From Cognatilysobacter claricitrinus (GTDB lineage Bacteria; Pseudomonadota; Gammaproteobacteria; Xanthomonadales; Xanthomonadaceae), in NCBI RefSeq assembly GCF_045866565.1, contig NZ_BAAFZV010000005.1:1-63677 (forward strand): 63,677 nucleotides of DNA. The letters run 5' to 3'. The notes beneath the pieces were generated by a model. It saw only the letters and a list, made by a program, of their open reading frames with translations, ran no database searches and had not been told where the DNA came from. Each line of letters starts with the position of its first letter. The stretch's first letter is position 1. Shown piece after piece: positions 8,631 through 16,611 of the stretch. Made by a program: the position numbers and the translations under genes.

Positions 8631-9986
8631 ATGGCTCGCATCTCCGCTCCGAAAGCTCCCGCACGCGCACCGGCGTCGCCGTTCGCGCGCCGCCGTCGAC
8701 AGCTCATGCGCATGGCCGGCGACGACGCGATCGTGATCGTGCCCGCCGCCGCCGAGCGCGTGCGCAGTCGCGACACGCATTTTCCGTACCGGCAGGACTC
8801 CGACCTGCTCTACCTCACCGGCTTTCCGGAACCGGACGCCGTGCTCGCGCTGATCCCGGGCCGGCCGCACGGCGAGGCGATCCTGTTCTGTCGCGAACGC
8901 GATCCCGAGCGCGAAGGCTGGGACGGCCCACGCTTCGGTCCCGAGGGCGCGGTGCATGCATTTGGCCTGGACGACGCGTATCCGGTCACGGATCTCGACG
9001 ACATCCTGCCGGGGCTCCTTGAAGGACGGTCGCGCGTCTACTACCACTTCGGCCGCGACGCCGAGTTCGATCTCAAGCTGATCGGTTGGCTCAACCGCGT
9101 GCGCGCGCAGGTGCGCAGCGGTGCGCAACCGCCGCACGAATTCCTCGAGCTCGGCCATCTGCTCGACGAGCTGCGCCTGTTCAAGGATGCCGGCGAGTTG
9201 AAGCTGATGCAGAAGGCCGCCGATGTCAGCGTCGCCGCGCACCAGGCCGCGATGCGCGCCGCGCGTCCGGGCGTGACCGAATACCAGTTGCAGGCCGAGC
9301 TCGAATACGTGTTCCGGCGCAATGCCGCCGTGCCCGCGTACAACAGCATCGTCGGCGCCGGCACCAATGCGTGCGTGTTGCACTACAACGCGAACAGCGG
9401 CACCGCGCGCGACGGCGAACTCGTGCTCGTCGACGCCGGTGCCGAAGTCGACGGCTATGCCGCCGACATCACCCGCACGTTCCCAGTCAACGGCAGATTC
9501 ACGCCGGCACAGCGCGCGCTGCACGACCTCGTGCGTGATGCGCAGTCCGCGGCGCTCGCGCAGGCGCGCCCCGGCGTGGTCTGGGATGCGATCCACGACG
9601 CCGCGGTCGCCACGCTCGCCGACGGCCTGCTTCGACTCGGACTGCTGAAAGGCAAGCTCGACAAGGTCATCGCGGATGGCAGCTACAAGCGTTTCTATCG
9701 CCACAAGACCGGTCATTGGCTCGGCCTCGACGTGCACGACGTCGGCGACTACCGCGTCGACGGCCAGTCGCGCGTGCTCGAGCCCGGCATGGTGTTCACC
9801 ATCGAGCCCGGCCTGTACGTGGATGCGAACGACACGAGCGTCGACGCGAAGTGGCGCGGCATCGGCATCCGCATCGAGGACGACGTGCTGGTGACGAAAT
9901 CCGAGCCGCGCGTGCTGACCGATGCGCTTGCGCGCTCGGCCGAGGCGATCGAAGCGTTCATGGCCGACGCACGCACCGCGGCGTGA
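8631..9986 (+). CDS. pepP: Xaa-Pro aminopeptidase P
   Basis: PepP removes an N-terminal residue that precedes proline and uses two manganese ions. The 451-residue protein has the family's N-terminal domain (FPYRQDSDLLYLTGFPEPDAVL) and the C-terminal pita-bread domain. The metal ligands are visible: two Asp in VDAGAEVDGYAADITRTFP, the His in LGLDVHDVGDYR, and the two Glu in TIEPGLYV and GIRIEDDVLV. It lies 45 bases downstream of ygfB. In E. coli pepP is followed directly by ubiH, whereas here an acetyltransferase and four leftward genes intervene. Confidence 0.96.
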   Translation: MARISAPKAPARAPASPFARRRRQLMRMAGDDAIVIVPAAAERVRSRDTHFPYRQDSDLLYLTGFPEPDAVLALIPGRPHGEAILFCRERDPEREGWDGPRFGPEGAVHAFGLDDAYPVTDLDDILPGLLEGRSRVYYHFGRDAEFDLKLIGWLNRVRAQVRSGAQPPHEFLELGHLLDELRLFKDAGELKLMQKAADVSVAAHQAAMRAARPGVTEYQLQAELEYVFRRNAAVPAYNSIVGAGTNACVLHYNANSGTARDGELVLVDAGAEVDGYAADITRTFPVNGRFTPAQRALHDLVRDAQSAALAQARPGVVWDAIHDAAVATLADGLLRLGLLKGKLDKVIADGSYKRFYRHKTGHWLGLDVHDVGDYRVDGQSRVLEPGMVFTIEPGLYVDANDTSVDAKWRGIGIRIEDDVLVTKSEPRVLTDALARSAEAIEAFMADARTAA

Positions 9987-9990
9987 CCGC

Positions 9991-10455
9991 ATGAGCGTCC
10001 ACGTGCGCGCCGCGACGGTTGACGATCACTCGGCGATCCTCGCGCTGGTGCCGCGACTCGCCGCAACCGGCACCCCCAGCGGCCGCGATGCCGGGCAGGT
10101 GCGGGCCGCGGACATGGCGGCGGTCGGTGAAGCGCTGCATGCGAACGATGGGCGATGCGCGTTCTTCATTGCGGACATCGACGACGCGATCGGCGGCTTC
10201 GTGCACGTGCGTCGCGTGCATGACTACTACACGCAGGCCGACATCGCACACGTGTCGGACATCGTGGTGGCGCCTGAAGCGGAAGGTCGTGGCATCGGGA
10301 ACGCACTGATGGCGGCGGCCGAAGCGTGGGCGAATGCGCAGGGCTTCGCGCTCATCCAGCTTTACGTACTGCCTGAAAATGCGCCGGCGCGTCGGCTGTA
10401 CGAACGCGTCGGCTACGCGCCGGAGTGGTTGAAATACGTCAAGCCACTCGGCTGA
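9991..10455 (+). CDS. GNAT family N-acetyltransferase
   Basis: This 154-residue protein is a single GNAT domain. The acetyl-CoA-binding loop is visible as VVAPEAEGRGIGNALMAAAEAWA, followed by the usual FALIQLYVLPENAPARRLYERVGY motif near the C-terminus. I chose the ATG at 9991, four bases after the pepP stop, so the two are probably cotranscribed. The substrate cannot be told from sequence. Note that the next gene, convergent, encodes a deacetylase-family enzyme. An acetylation and deacetylation pair is conceivable but is only inference from position. Confidence 0.9.
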   Translation: MSVHVRAATVDDHSAILALVPRLAATGTPSGRDAGQVRAADMAAVGEALHANDGRCAFFIADIDDAIGGFVHVRRVHDYYTQADIAHVSDIVVAPEAEGRGIGNALMAAAEAWANAQGFALIQLYVLPENAPARRLYERVGYAPEWLKYVKPLG

Positions 10456-10459
10456 CGTT

Positions 10460-11407
10460 TCACCAGCTCGCGCCATCGGCCACCAGCGCACCAGCGTGCG
10501 CTGCGGCGGATTCGCCGAGCGCCTGCAGGTCGTAACCGCCTTCGAGCATCGAGACGATGCGGCCGTCGCAGTGTCGTCGCGACAGCTCGCGCAGCTGGCC
10601 GGTGATCCACAGGTAGTCGACGGCGTCGAGTTCGAGGTGCGCGAGCGGATCGCGCTGGTGCGCATCGAACCCGGCGGAGATCAGCAGAAGCTGCGGCGCG
10701 AACGCATCGATCGCCGGCAGCAGTGTCTCGCTCCATGCGCGGCGGAAACCTTCGCTGCTCGTGCCGGGCGGCAGCGGCGCATTGAACACGTTGCCGATGC
10801 CACGTTCGTGCGCGTGGCCGGTGTCGGGATACAGCGGCATCTCGTGCGAGCTGCAGAACAGCACGCGCGGATCGTTCTCGAAGATCGCCTGCGTGCCGTT
10901 GCCGTGGTGCACGTCGAAGTCGACGATCGCGACGCGTTCCAGCCCATAGGCGTCGAGCGCTTGTGCGGCTGCCACGGCGATCGAGTCGAAGAAGCAGAAG
11001 CCCATCGCGGTGTCACGCGTGGCGTGATGGCCGGGCGGGCGCACTGCGCAGAACACGCGACGCGCCTGGCCCGTCATCACCGCGTCGACCGCCGCGACGC
11101 CCGCACCGGCGGCACGCAATGCCGCCTCGGCTGCGCCCGGTGAGAGAAACGTGTCCGGATCGAGTTGCACGTGCTCACCGGTCACCGGCGTGTCGAGCAC
11201 CTGCGCGATCAAGGTGTCGTCGTGCACGCGCGCCAGCTGCTCGCGCGTCGCGAGCGGCGCGTCCGCCCAGGGCAGTTCGGGGTAGGTGTCGCGGATCGCA
11301 TCGACGACTGCCGCCAACCGCTCGGGGCGTTCGGCATGTCCGCGCGGCGGCGTGTGCGCGGCGCAGGCGGGGTGGGTGAGCAGCAGCAGCGGGATCGGGT
11401 CGGCCAT
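10460..11407 (-). CDS. Histone-deacetylase-family amidohydrolase
   Basis: The 315-residue protein belongs to the zinc-dependent arginase/deacetylase superfamily, close to class II histone deacetylases. The family motifs are complete: RPPGHH at residues 123-128, DFDVHHGN at 163-170 with the zinc ligands, LLISAGFDAH further on, and the terminal SMLEGGYDL. Bacterial members act on acetyl-lysine, acetylpolyamines or other acylated amines, and the sequence alone does not say which. The gene converges on the acetyltransferase gene with only four bases between their stops. It is intact and of normal length. Confidence 0.93.
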   Translation of the reverse strand: MADPIPLLLLTHPACAAHTPPRGHAERPERLAAVVDAIRDTYPELPWADAPLATREQLARVHDDTLIAQVLDTPVTGEHVQLDPDTFLSPGAAEAALRAAGAGVAAVDAVMTGQARRVFCAVRPPGHHATRDTAMGFCFFDSIAVAAAQALDAYGLERVAIVDFDVHHGNGTQAIFENDPRVLFCSSHEMPLYPDTGHAHERGIGNVFNAPLPPGTSSEGFRRAWSETLLPAIDAFAPQLLLISAGFDAHQRDPLAHLELDAVDYLWITGQLRELSRRHCDGRIVSMLEGGYDLQALGESAAAHAGALVADGASW

Positions 11408-11495
11408 GCGGCGATTCTCGCCTGATCGGGGCGACCGTGTGCCCGCAGTGCGGTGCGCCCGTTCGAGTGCGGATCAGCCGCGACGGACGCTCACC

Positions 11496-11882
11496 TCAGC
11501 CGATGGCTTCGCGCAGCTGGAAAACGTTCCCTTCCGGGTCCATCGCGTTGCAGGCGACGAAGCCCGGGCCGTTCCAGCGTTCGTCGAAGATCGCGCCGCC
11601 GCCCTCGGCCGCGACCAGGGCCGCCGTGTCGAGGCTGTCGACGGTGAAGAAGAACTTGATGGCGGTGTCCTCGCGACGCACGGCCGGCGTCTCGATCACG
11701 ATGTCCGCCGCGTACCGCTCGGGAATCGCATGCACGAGCAACTGCTGGTCGGGCGACTCCAGCACGACGATCCCGTCGCGCGCATGCAGCCGGCTCATGC
11801 CGAGCACATTTTCGTAGAAGCGCGCGACGCGCTCGAGATCCTTGGCGTACACGAAGACACCGGCGCGTGCAGGTCCTGGCAT
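11496..11882 (-). CDS. VOC (glyoxalase/bleomycin-resistance fold) family protein
   Basis: The protein has 128 residues. I take the ATG at 11882 as start because a GGGAG precedes it and because the fold begins there (GVFVYAKDLERVARFYENVLGM). The C-terminal half contains the second beta-alpha-beta-beta-beta unit ending in AMDPEGNVFQLREAI, the usual end of the family. Single-module VOC proteins work as dimers and can be dioxygenases, lyases, isomerases or drug-binding proteins. I cannot assign a substrate. It lies 40 bases downstream of the cobalamin adenosyltransferase gene and is probably in the same operon. Confidence 0.9.
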   Translation of the reverse strand: MPGPARAGVFVYAKDLERVARFYENVLGMSRLHARDGIVVLESPDQQLLVHAIPERYAADIVIETPAVRREDTAIKFFFTVDSLDTAALVAAEGGGAIFDERWNGPGFVACNAMDPEGNVFQLREAIG

Positions 11883-11922
11883 GGCAGCACTCCCGAACGG
11901 ATTGCGTTGCGAGCGACGCCGC

Positions 11923-12477
11923 TCAGCCGTGGCGACGCTCGTGGTTCCACAGCACTTCGCCGTGCCCGCTCGCACGCGCCAGCACGCGGGCCAGCACGAA
12001 AAGCAGGTCGGACAGGCGATTGAGATAGCGGACCGCTTCCGGTCGCACGGTTTCGACGCGCGCCAGCGCCACGCACTCGCGCTCGGCGCGTCGCACCACG
12101 GTGCGCGCGACGTGGCAACGCGCCGCAGCCTCGCCACCACCGGGCAGGATGAAATCCTTGAGCGGCGGCAGCGGGTCGTTGAAACGATCGAGTTCGCGTT
12201 CGAGCCGGTCGATGTCGGCGTCGAAGATCGCGGCGTGGCCGGGAATGCACAGCTCGCCGCCGAGGTCGAACATCTGGTGCTGGATCGACGTCAGCAGTGT
12301 CGCGACGTCGTCGGGAAGTTGTGTCGCAAGCACCAGCCCGATGCAGGAATTCGCTTCGTCGACGGTGCCGTAGGCATCGACGCGCGGCGAATCCTTGCCG
12401 ATGCGCGAACCGTCGCCGAGGCCGGTAGTGCCGTCGTCGCCGGTTCGCGTGTAGATCTTCGAGAGGCGGTTGCCCAT
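11923..12477 (-). CDS. PduO-type cob(I)alamin adenosyltransferase
   Basis: This 184-residue enzyme transfers the adenosyl group of ATP to cob(I)alamin to make adenosylcobalamin. The N-terminal ATP loop KIYTRTGDDGTTGLGDGSR is unmistakable, and VDAYGTVDEANSCIG, FILPGGG and VRRAERE...YLNRLSDLLFVLAR follow in the expected order. Its ATG overlaps the stop of the upstream membrane-protein gene by one base (TGATG), so translation is probably coupled. No cobalamin synthesis gene or riboswitch is seen in the window, which fits salvage of imported cobalamin. Confidence 0.95.
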   Translation of the reverse strand: MGNRLSKIYTRTGDDGTTGLGDGSRIGKDSPRVDAYGTVDEANSCIGLVLATQLPDDVATLLTSIQHQMFDLGGELCIPGHAAIFDADIDRLERELDRFNDPLPPLKDFILPGGGEAAARCHVARTVVRRAERECVALARVETVRPEAVRYLNRLSDLLFVLARVLARASGHGEVLWNHERRHG

Positions 12478-13052
12478 CAGCCCGCGGCGAGCGCGCGGTT
12501 ACGCGACAGCGAGGTCGCGACGACGTGCACCACGGCCGCGCCGCCGACGTACATCGCCGCCGTCTGCATGTACGGGAACAGGTACTGCACGTAGTTCTGC
12601 CACCAGCCGGCCAGCGACGGCGAGGTCACCGAGGCGGACACCCAGTAGAAGCTGCCCTGCGCGATCAGCTGGCAGACGCAGGCCGAAACGACAACGCCTA
12701 CGGCGAGCAGGCCCAGCGAGCGCAGGTCGTTGGCGACGTTGCGACGGCGCAGCCACATGCCGCCGGCCCACATTGCGAAGTACGCCGGCACCAGGCACCA
12801 GTACGCCGGCGATACGCAGTACGCCTGGAAGAAGCTCTGGCCGCTGCGGGTGATCACCGCGTAGTCGATCAGCACGGCGAGCCCCATCAGCAACGGGAAC
12901 GCCCAGCGCGTCTGCTTCGACAGGTAGAAGCCGCCGATGAAGAACACCGCCCACGAGGCATCCGGGATGGGCGCGAAGTGGTTGATGCGCGTCGCGGCCA
13001 TCAGCGCGGCGAGCAGCGTGAAGATCAGGGTGCGCTGTGCGGGGGCAGTCAT
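12477..13052 (-). CDS. Multi-pass membrane protein, DUF6580-like, possible transporter subunit
   Basis: The 191-residue protein is hydrophobic, with about five or six membrane helices (TLIFTLLAALMAATR; WAVFFIGGFYL; FPLLMGLAVLIDYAV; YWCLVPAYFAMWAGGMWL; LGLLAVGVVVSACVCQLIA; a last one near TAAMYVGGAAVVHVVATSL). The conserved-looking start (TRINHFAPIPDASWAVFF) resembles proteins filed as DUF6580 putative transporters, which look like ECF substrate-binding subunits. It is translationally coupled to the cobalamin adenosyltransferase gene, so a role in corrinoid uptake is a reasonable guess. That role is inference. I chose the ATG at 13052 because the frame upstream has no credible coding content. 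Confidence 0.85.
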   Translation of the reverse strand: MTAPAQRTLIFTLLAALMAATRINHFAPIPDASWAVFFIGGFYLSKQTRWAFPLLMGLAVLIDYAVITRSGQSFFQAYCVSPAYWCLVPAYFAMWAGGMWLRRRNVANDLRSLGLLAVGVVVSACVCQLIAQGSFYWVSASVTSPSLAGWWQNYVQYLFPYMQTAAMYVGGAAVVHVVATSLSRNRALAAG

Positions 13053-13139
13053 CGGTCGCTCCGGAAAACGGGGCCGGCGCAGGGCCGGCGAGGCCCGCAT
13101 TCTAGCGGACCCCGCGCAGGCAGGCCGTATCATGGCGGC

Positions 13140-14384
13140 ATGAACGACGCCGCCTTGCGCACGCACGACCTCGTCATCGTCGGAGGCGGCCTGGTCGGCG
13201 CGAGCCTCGCCCTCGCGCTCGAGCCGCTGGGCCTTGATGTCGCACTGGTCGACGCGACGCCCGCAGGCGAAATGCCCGTGGTGTTCGACGAACGCTCGCT
13301 GTCCTTCGCAGAAGCTACGGTCAATGCGCTGGATGCGCTCGGCGTGATGCCGAAGCTGCGCGCGGCCGGCGGACCGATCCGCCGCATCGTGGTGAGCCGC
13401 GAGGGCGATTTCGGACAGGCGCGACTCGACGCCGAGCGGTATGGACGCACGGCGTTTGGACAGGTCGTCGTCGCGCGCGATTTCGGCCACGCGTTGGAAG
13501 CTCGCCTCGACACGGTGCGCGGGCTGACGCGTTATCGGCCGGCGCGACTGGTCGCCACGACGCTCGACGGCGCGCTGCGTCGCGTCACTGTGCAGGGCCC
13601 GGATGGCATGGTCGAGCTCGCCGCGCCCCTGGTGGTCGGTGCGGACGGCACGGCCAGCGCCTTGCGCGCCGCGCTCGGCATTGGCACCGCCGAAACCGAC
13701 TACGGCCACGCGCTGTTCGTCGCGCGCTTGCGCACGGAGCGCGCGCCCGACGGCAGCGCCTACGAACGCCTCACCGATGCCGGCCCGACCGCACTGCTGC
13801 CGCGCGCGGACCGCCATTACGGGCTGGTGCACGGCGTGGCCGACGACGAAGCCGATGCGGTCGAAGCGCTCGACGACGCGGCGTTTCTTGCACGCATGCA
13901 ATCGCGACTGGGCTGGCGTCACGGCCGGCTGCTTGGCTGCGGCACCCGCAGTCGTTACGCGGCGCGGCGCGTGGTTGCGAATGCGACGACGGCGCCGCGC
14001 GCGGTGCTTGTCGGCAACGCCGCGCAGACCATCCATCCCCTCGGTGCGCAGGGTTTCAACCTCGGCCTGCGCGATGCGCTCACGCTCGCCGAGGAAGTCG
14101 GCGCGTCGTTGCGCGAGGGTCGCGACGCGATCGGTGGTGACGCGATGTTGCATCGCTACGCCGAACGCCGCGTCGAGGATCGACGCCGCACGCTCGCGTT
14201 CTCCGATCGACTGCTGCGCGTCGGCACGGCGCGCGGTTCGCTCATCCGTCCGCTGCGATCACTCGCCCTGTTGTCGCTCGATCATCCTTCGTGGCTGCAG
14301 GCCTGGCTGGTCGGCGGCGCGATGGGCTATCGCGGCGACGTGCCCGCGCTCTGCCGCGGCGACGACGGGCGTCGTAGCGCATGA
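13140..14384 (+). CDS. ubiH: 2-octaprenyl-6-methoxyphenol hydroxylase-like monooxygenase (UbiH)
   Basis: UbiH is an FAD-dependent monooxygenase that hydroxylates the ubiquinone ring precursor. The 414-residue protein has an N-terminal dinucleotide fold (DLVIVGGGLVGASLALAL), the middle VVGADGTASALR motif, and the C-terminal FAD loop in the UbiH form (LVGNAAQTIHPLGAQGFNLGLRD). The Gln-Thr after GNAA separates it from UbiI/UbiF, which have GDAAH. I chose the ATG at 13140, which begins the domain. The gene overlaps its downstream partner by four bases (ATGA). Confidence 0.94.
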   Translation: MNDAALRTHDLVIVGGGLVGASLALALEPLGLDVALVDATPAGEMPVVFDERSLSFAEATVNALDALGVMPKLRAAGGPIRRIVVSREGDFGQARLDAERYGRTAFGQVVVARDFGHALEARLDTVRGLTRYRPARLVATTLDGALRRVTVQGPDGMVELAAPLVVGADGTASALRAALGIGTAETDYGHALFVARLRTERAPDGSAYERLTDAGPTALLPRADRHYGLVHGVADDEADAVEALDDAAFLARMQSRLGWRHGRLLGCGTRSRYAARRVVANATTAPRAVLVGNAAQTIHPLGAQGFNLGLRDALTLAEEVGASLREGRDAIGGDAMLHRYAERRVEDRRRTLAFSDRLLRVGTARGSLIRPLRSLALLSLDHPSWLQAWLVGGAMGYRGDVPALCRGDDGRRSA

Positions 14385-15553
14385 GCCGGCGCGACGTGGT
14401 CGACATCGCGGTCGTCGGTGGTGGCGTCGTGGGCGCCGCCGCCGCGCTCGCGTTCGCGCGTGACGGGTGGAGCGTCGCCCTGCTCGAGGCACGCGAGCCG
14501 CCGGCATGGCGCGGCGATGCGCCGGACCTGCGTGTCTACGCGCTCGCACCCGACGGCATGGCGCTGTTCGACACGCTCGACGTCGGCGCGTCGATCCGTG
14601 CCGCCCGCGCGTATCCGTATCGTGGCATGGAGGTCTGGGACGCTGCCGGCGGCGGCACGCTGCAGTTCGATGCCGATCGTTTCGCGCGTCGCGAACTCGG
14701 CTGGATCGTCGAGCACGCGTTGCTGGTCGATCGCCTGTGGCAGGCGCTGGAACGGGAAGACGTCGCACTGCAGGTGCCCGCGTCGGTCGCCGGCTTCGAA
14801 CAGGACGATGCGCGCGCCACGCTGCGGCTGGACGACGGCCGACGCCTGCAGGCGAAGCTCGTCGTAGCCGCTGACGGCGCCGCGTCGTCGCTGCGATCGC
14901 TTGCGACCATCGACGCGCCGCTGCACGACTACGCGCAGGGCGGCCTCGTCGGCTACGTCGAAACCGAACGTCCGCTCGACGCGACCTGCTACCAGCGCTT
15001 CCTGCCGACGGGACCGCTCGCATTCCTGCCGGTCGCTGCGCATCGCGCGTCGATCGTGTGGTCCGCGCCGATCGAAGACGCCAAGCGCCTGCACGATCTC
15101 GACGACGACGCGCTTGCCGTCGCGCTGACCGATGCATCGGGCGCGCGGCTTGGCCGCATCCGCCCCGTGTCGGCGCGCGCGGTTTTTCCGCTGCGGCGCC
15201 AGCTGGCCGAACGGTATCGCGAGGGGCGACTGTTGCTTGTCGGCGACGCCGCGCACGTGGTGCATCCACTTGCCGGGCAGGGTGTGAACCTGGGCCTGCG
15301 CGATGTCGCCGCATTGCGCGCTGCGTTGCCGCGGCCCGGTCGCGACGCGGATCCCTCGACGTCCCGCCTGCAGCGATGGGAGCGCGAGCGGCGCAGTGCG
15401 AGCGCGCGCGCGGCCTACGCATTCGAGACGATCAATCGCGTGTTCTCGAACGATGCGCCGGTGATGACGATGTTGCGCGGGTCGCTGCTGGGCGTCGCCG
15501 GGCGGCTGCCCCCCGTGCAGCACGCGCTCTGGCGCGAGGCGGCGGGGTTGTAA
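14381..15553 (+). CDS. Ubiquinone hydroxylase of the UbiI/VisC family
   Basis: This 390-residue FAD-dependent hydroxylase is a paralogue of the gene before it. It has VDIAVVGGGVVGAAAALAFA at the N-terminus, VVAADGAASSLRSLA in the middle and LLVGDAAHVVHPLAGQGVNLGLRD near the C-terminus. The GDAAH form places it with UbiI/UbiF-type enzymes. Which ring position it hydroxylates cannot be decided here, since xanthomonads vary in their set of Ubi hydroxylases. The ATG overlaps the ubiH stop, so the two are coupled. A strong terminator hairpin follows 4 bases after the stop. Confidence 0.92.
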   Translation: MSRRDVVDIAVVGGGVVGAAAALAFARDGWSVALLEAREPPAWRGDAPDLRVYALAPDGMALFDTLDVGASIRAARAYPYRGMEVWDAAGGGTLQFDADRFARRELGWIVEHALLVDRLWQALEREDVALQVPASVAGFEQDDARATLRLDDGRRLQAKLVVAADGAASSLRSLATIDAPLHDYAQGGLVGYVETERPLDATCYQRFLPTGPLAFLPVAAHRASIVWSAPIEDAKRLHDLDDDALAVALTDASGARLGRIRPVSARAVFPLRRQLAERYREGRLLLVGDAAHVVHPLAGQGVNLGLRDVAALRAALPRPGRDADPSTSRLQRWERERRSASARAAYAFETINRVFSNDAPVMTMLRGSLLGVAGRLPPVQHALWREAAGL

Positions 15554-15557
15554 CGAA

Positions 15558-15582
15558 AACGCCCCGCCGAAGCGGGGCGTTG
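15558..15582. terminator. Bidirectional terminator between ubiI and the EF-hand gene
   Basis: ACGCCCCGC and GCGGGGCGT form a perfect stem with a short CGA loop. The As to the left and Ts to the right make it usable from both strands. It separates two convergent genes. Confidence 0.85.
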
Positions 15583-15602
15583 TGCATCGGTCGCCGTCGC
15601 GA

Positions 15603-16499
15603 TTACGGCTTGCGGGTGGTCGCGCGCGGCATCGCGTCGTATTCCGACTGCGACAGGATGCCATCGTGGTTCGTGTCGAGGGTGCGGAAACGCGCCTTGA
15701 CGTTCGCCTGCACGCCGGCTTCCTTTGCGCTCAGCATGCCGTCGCCGTTGATGTCGAGCATCTGGAACGCGGACGCCGAACCGACGCCCGTCAGTGCGTC
15801 GTGCACCGGCAGCGAATTCTTCGCCAGGCCGCCCGCACTGATCCAGGTGCGCAACTCATCCGTGCCGATCCGGCCGTCGGCGTTCGCATCGATGGTCGCG
15901 AAGTCGGTGTTGAGCGTGAGGTTGGCCGCTGCTTCCTCGCGGCTCAGGTAGCCGTCGTGGTTGGCGTCGAGGACGGCGGTGTCGATGCTGTAGCGCGTGG
16001 CCGCACCCGGAGCGACGACGGCGACGGGCGTGGCGGGAACGACGACCGCGGCCGGCGCGACCGGCGGCGGATTCGCCGCGGCCTGCGCGGCGGCGTTCGC
16101 GTCGGCTGCGATGGCGGCTGCGCCAACGGCTTCGCCGGCAGACTCCGCGGCTTCGCCGGCCGCCGTCGCCTTGTTCATGCCGTCATGCGCGCCTGCAGCA
16201 GCGCCCATGGCGGCGGCGGTGCTGTCGACGGCGTCGTTCTTCGCGTCTTCGGCGGCCACGGCCGCCTGGTGCGCCTGGTTCGCGGCGACTGCATCGCCGG
16301 AGGTCGCGGCCTGGTGCGCTGCCGCCTTCGCCGCGTTCGCTTCGGAGCGCGCGGTCTTGGCCGCGTCCGCGGCCGCGTTCTTCGATGCCTTCGCCTCGAC
16401 CTTGGCGCGCGCGTCGGTGCTCTGTGCGAATGCAGGCGCGGCGACGCCGAGCGCCAGGCCGAGCGAGATGGCGAGCGTACTGGTACGGAGAATGCTCAT
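15603..16499 (-). CDS. Secreted EF-hand protein with Ala-rich helical region
   Basis: The 298-residue protein begins with a signal peptide (SILRTSTLAISLGLALGVAAPAFA). I prefer the second in-frame ATG (16499) over the one two codons earlier because the AGGG upstream is then well placed. Residues of about 25-150 are extremely rich in Ala with charged residues, suggesting a long helix. A short Pro/Ala/Val linker follows. The C-terminal part has four canonical EF-hand loops: DANHDGYLSREE, DANADGRIGTDE, DINGDGMLSAKE and DTNHDGILSQSE. It is probably a periplasmic or extracytoplasmic calcium-binding protein. Partner unknown. Confidence 0.88.
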   Translation of the reverse strand: MSILRTSTLAISLGLALGVAAPAFAQSTDARAKVEAKASKNAAADAAKTARSEANAAKAAAHQAATSGDAVAANQAHQAAVAAEDAKNDAVDSTAAAMGAAAGAHDGMNKATAAGEAAESAGEAVGAAAIAADANAAAQAAANPPPVAPAAVVVPATPVAVVAPGAATRYSIDTAVLDANHDGYLSREEAAANLTLNTDFATIDANADGRIGTDELRTWISAGGLAKNSLPVHDALTGVGSASAFQMLDINGDGMLSAKEAGVQANVKARFRTLDTNHDGILSQSEYDAMPRATTRKP

Positions 16500-16611
16500 G
16501 GTCATGCCCTACGTTTTGGGAATCACGAGGACGCTAGGCGCATGCCCATCAACTGAGTGTTTAATCGGTGCGGCGCGCCGGTCGCTTCGTCAGGCGGCGG
16601 ACAGGGATGTG

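Noticed and set aside
12478..13139. Search for a cobalamin riboswitch upstream of the adenosyltransferase operon
   Set aside because: Fewer than 90 bases separate the membrane-protein start from the divergent ubiH start, too short for a cobalamin riboswitch, and no B12-box-like sequence is seen.
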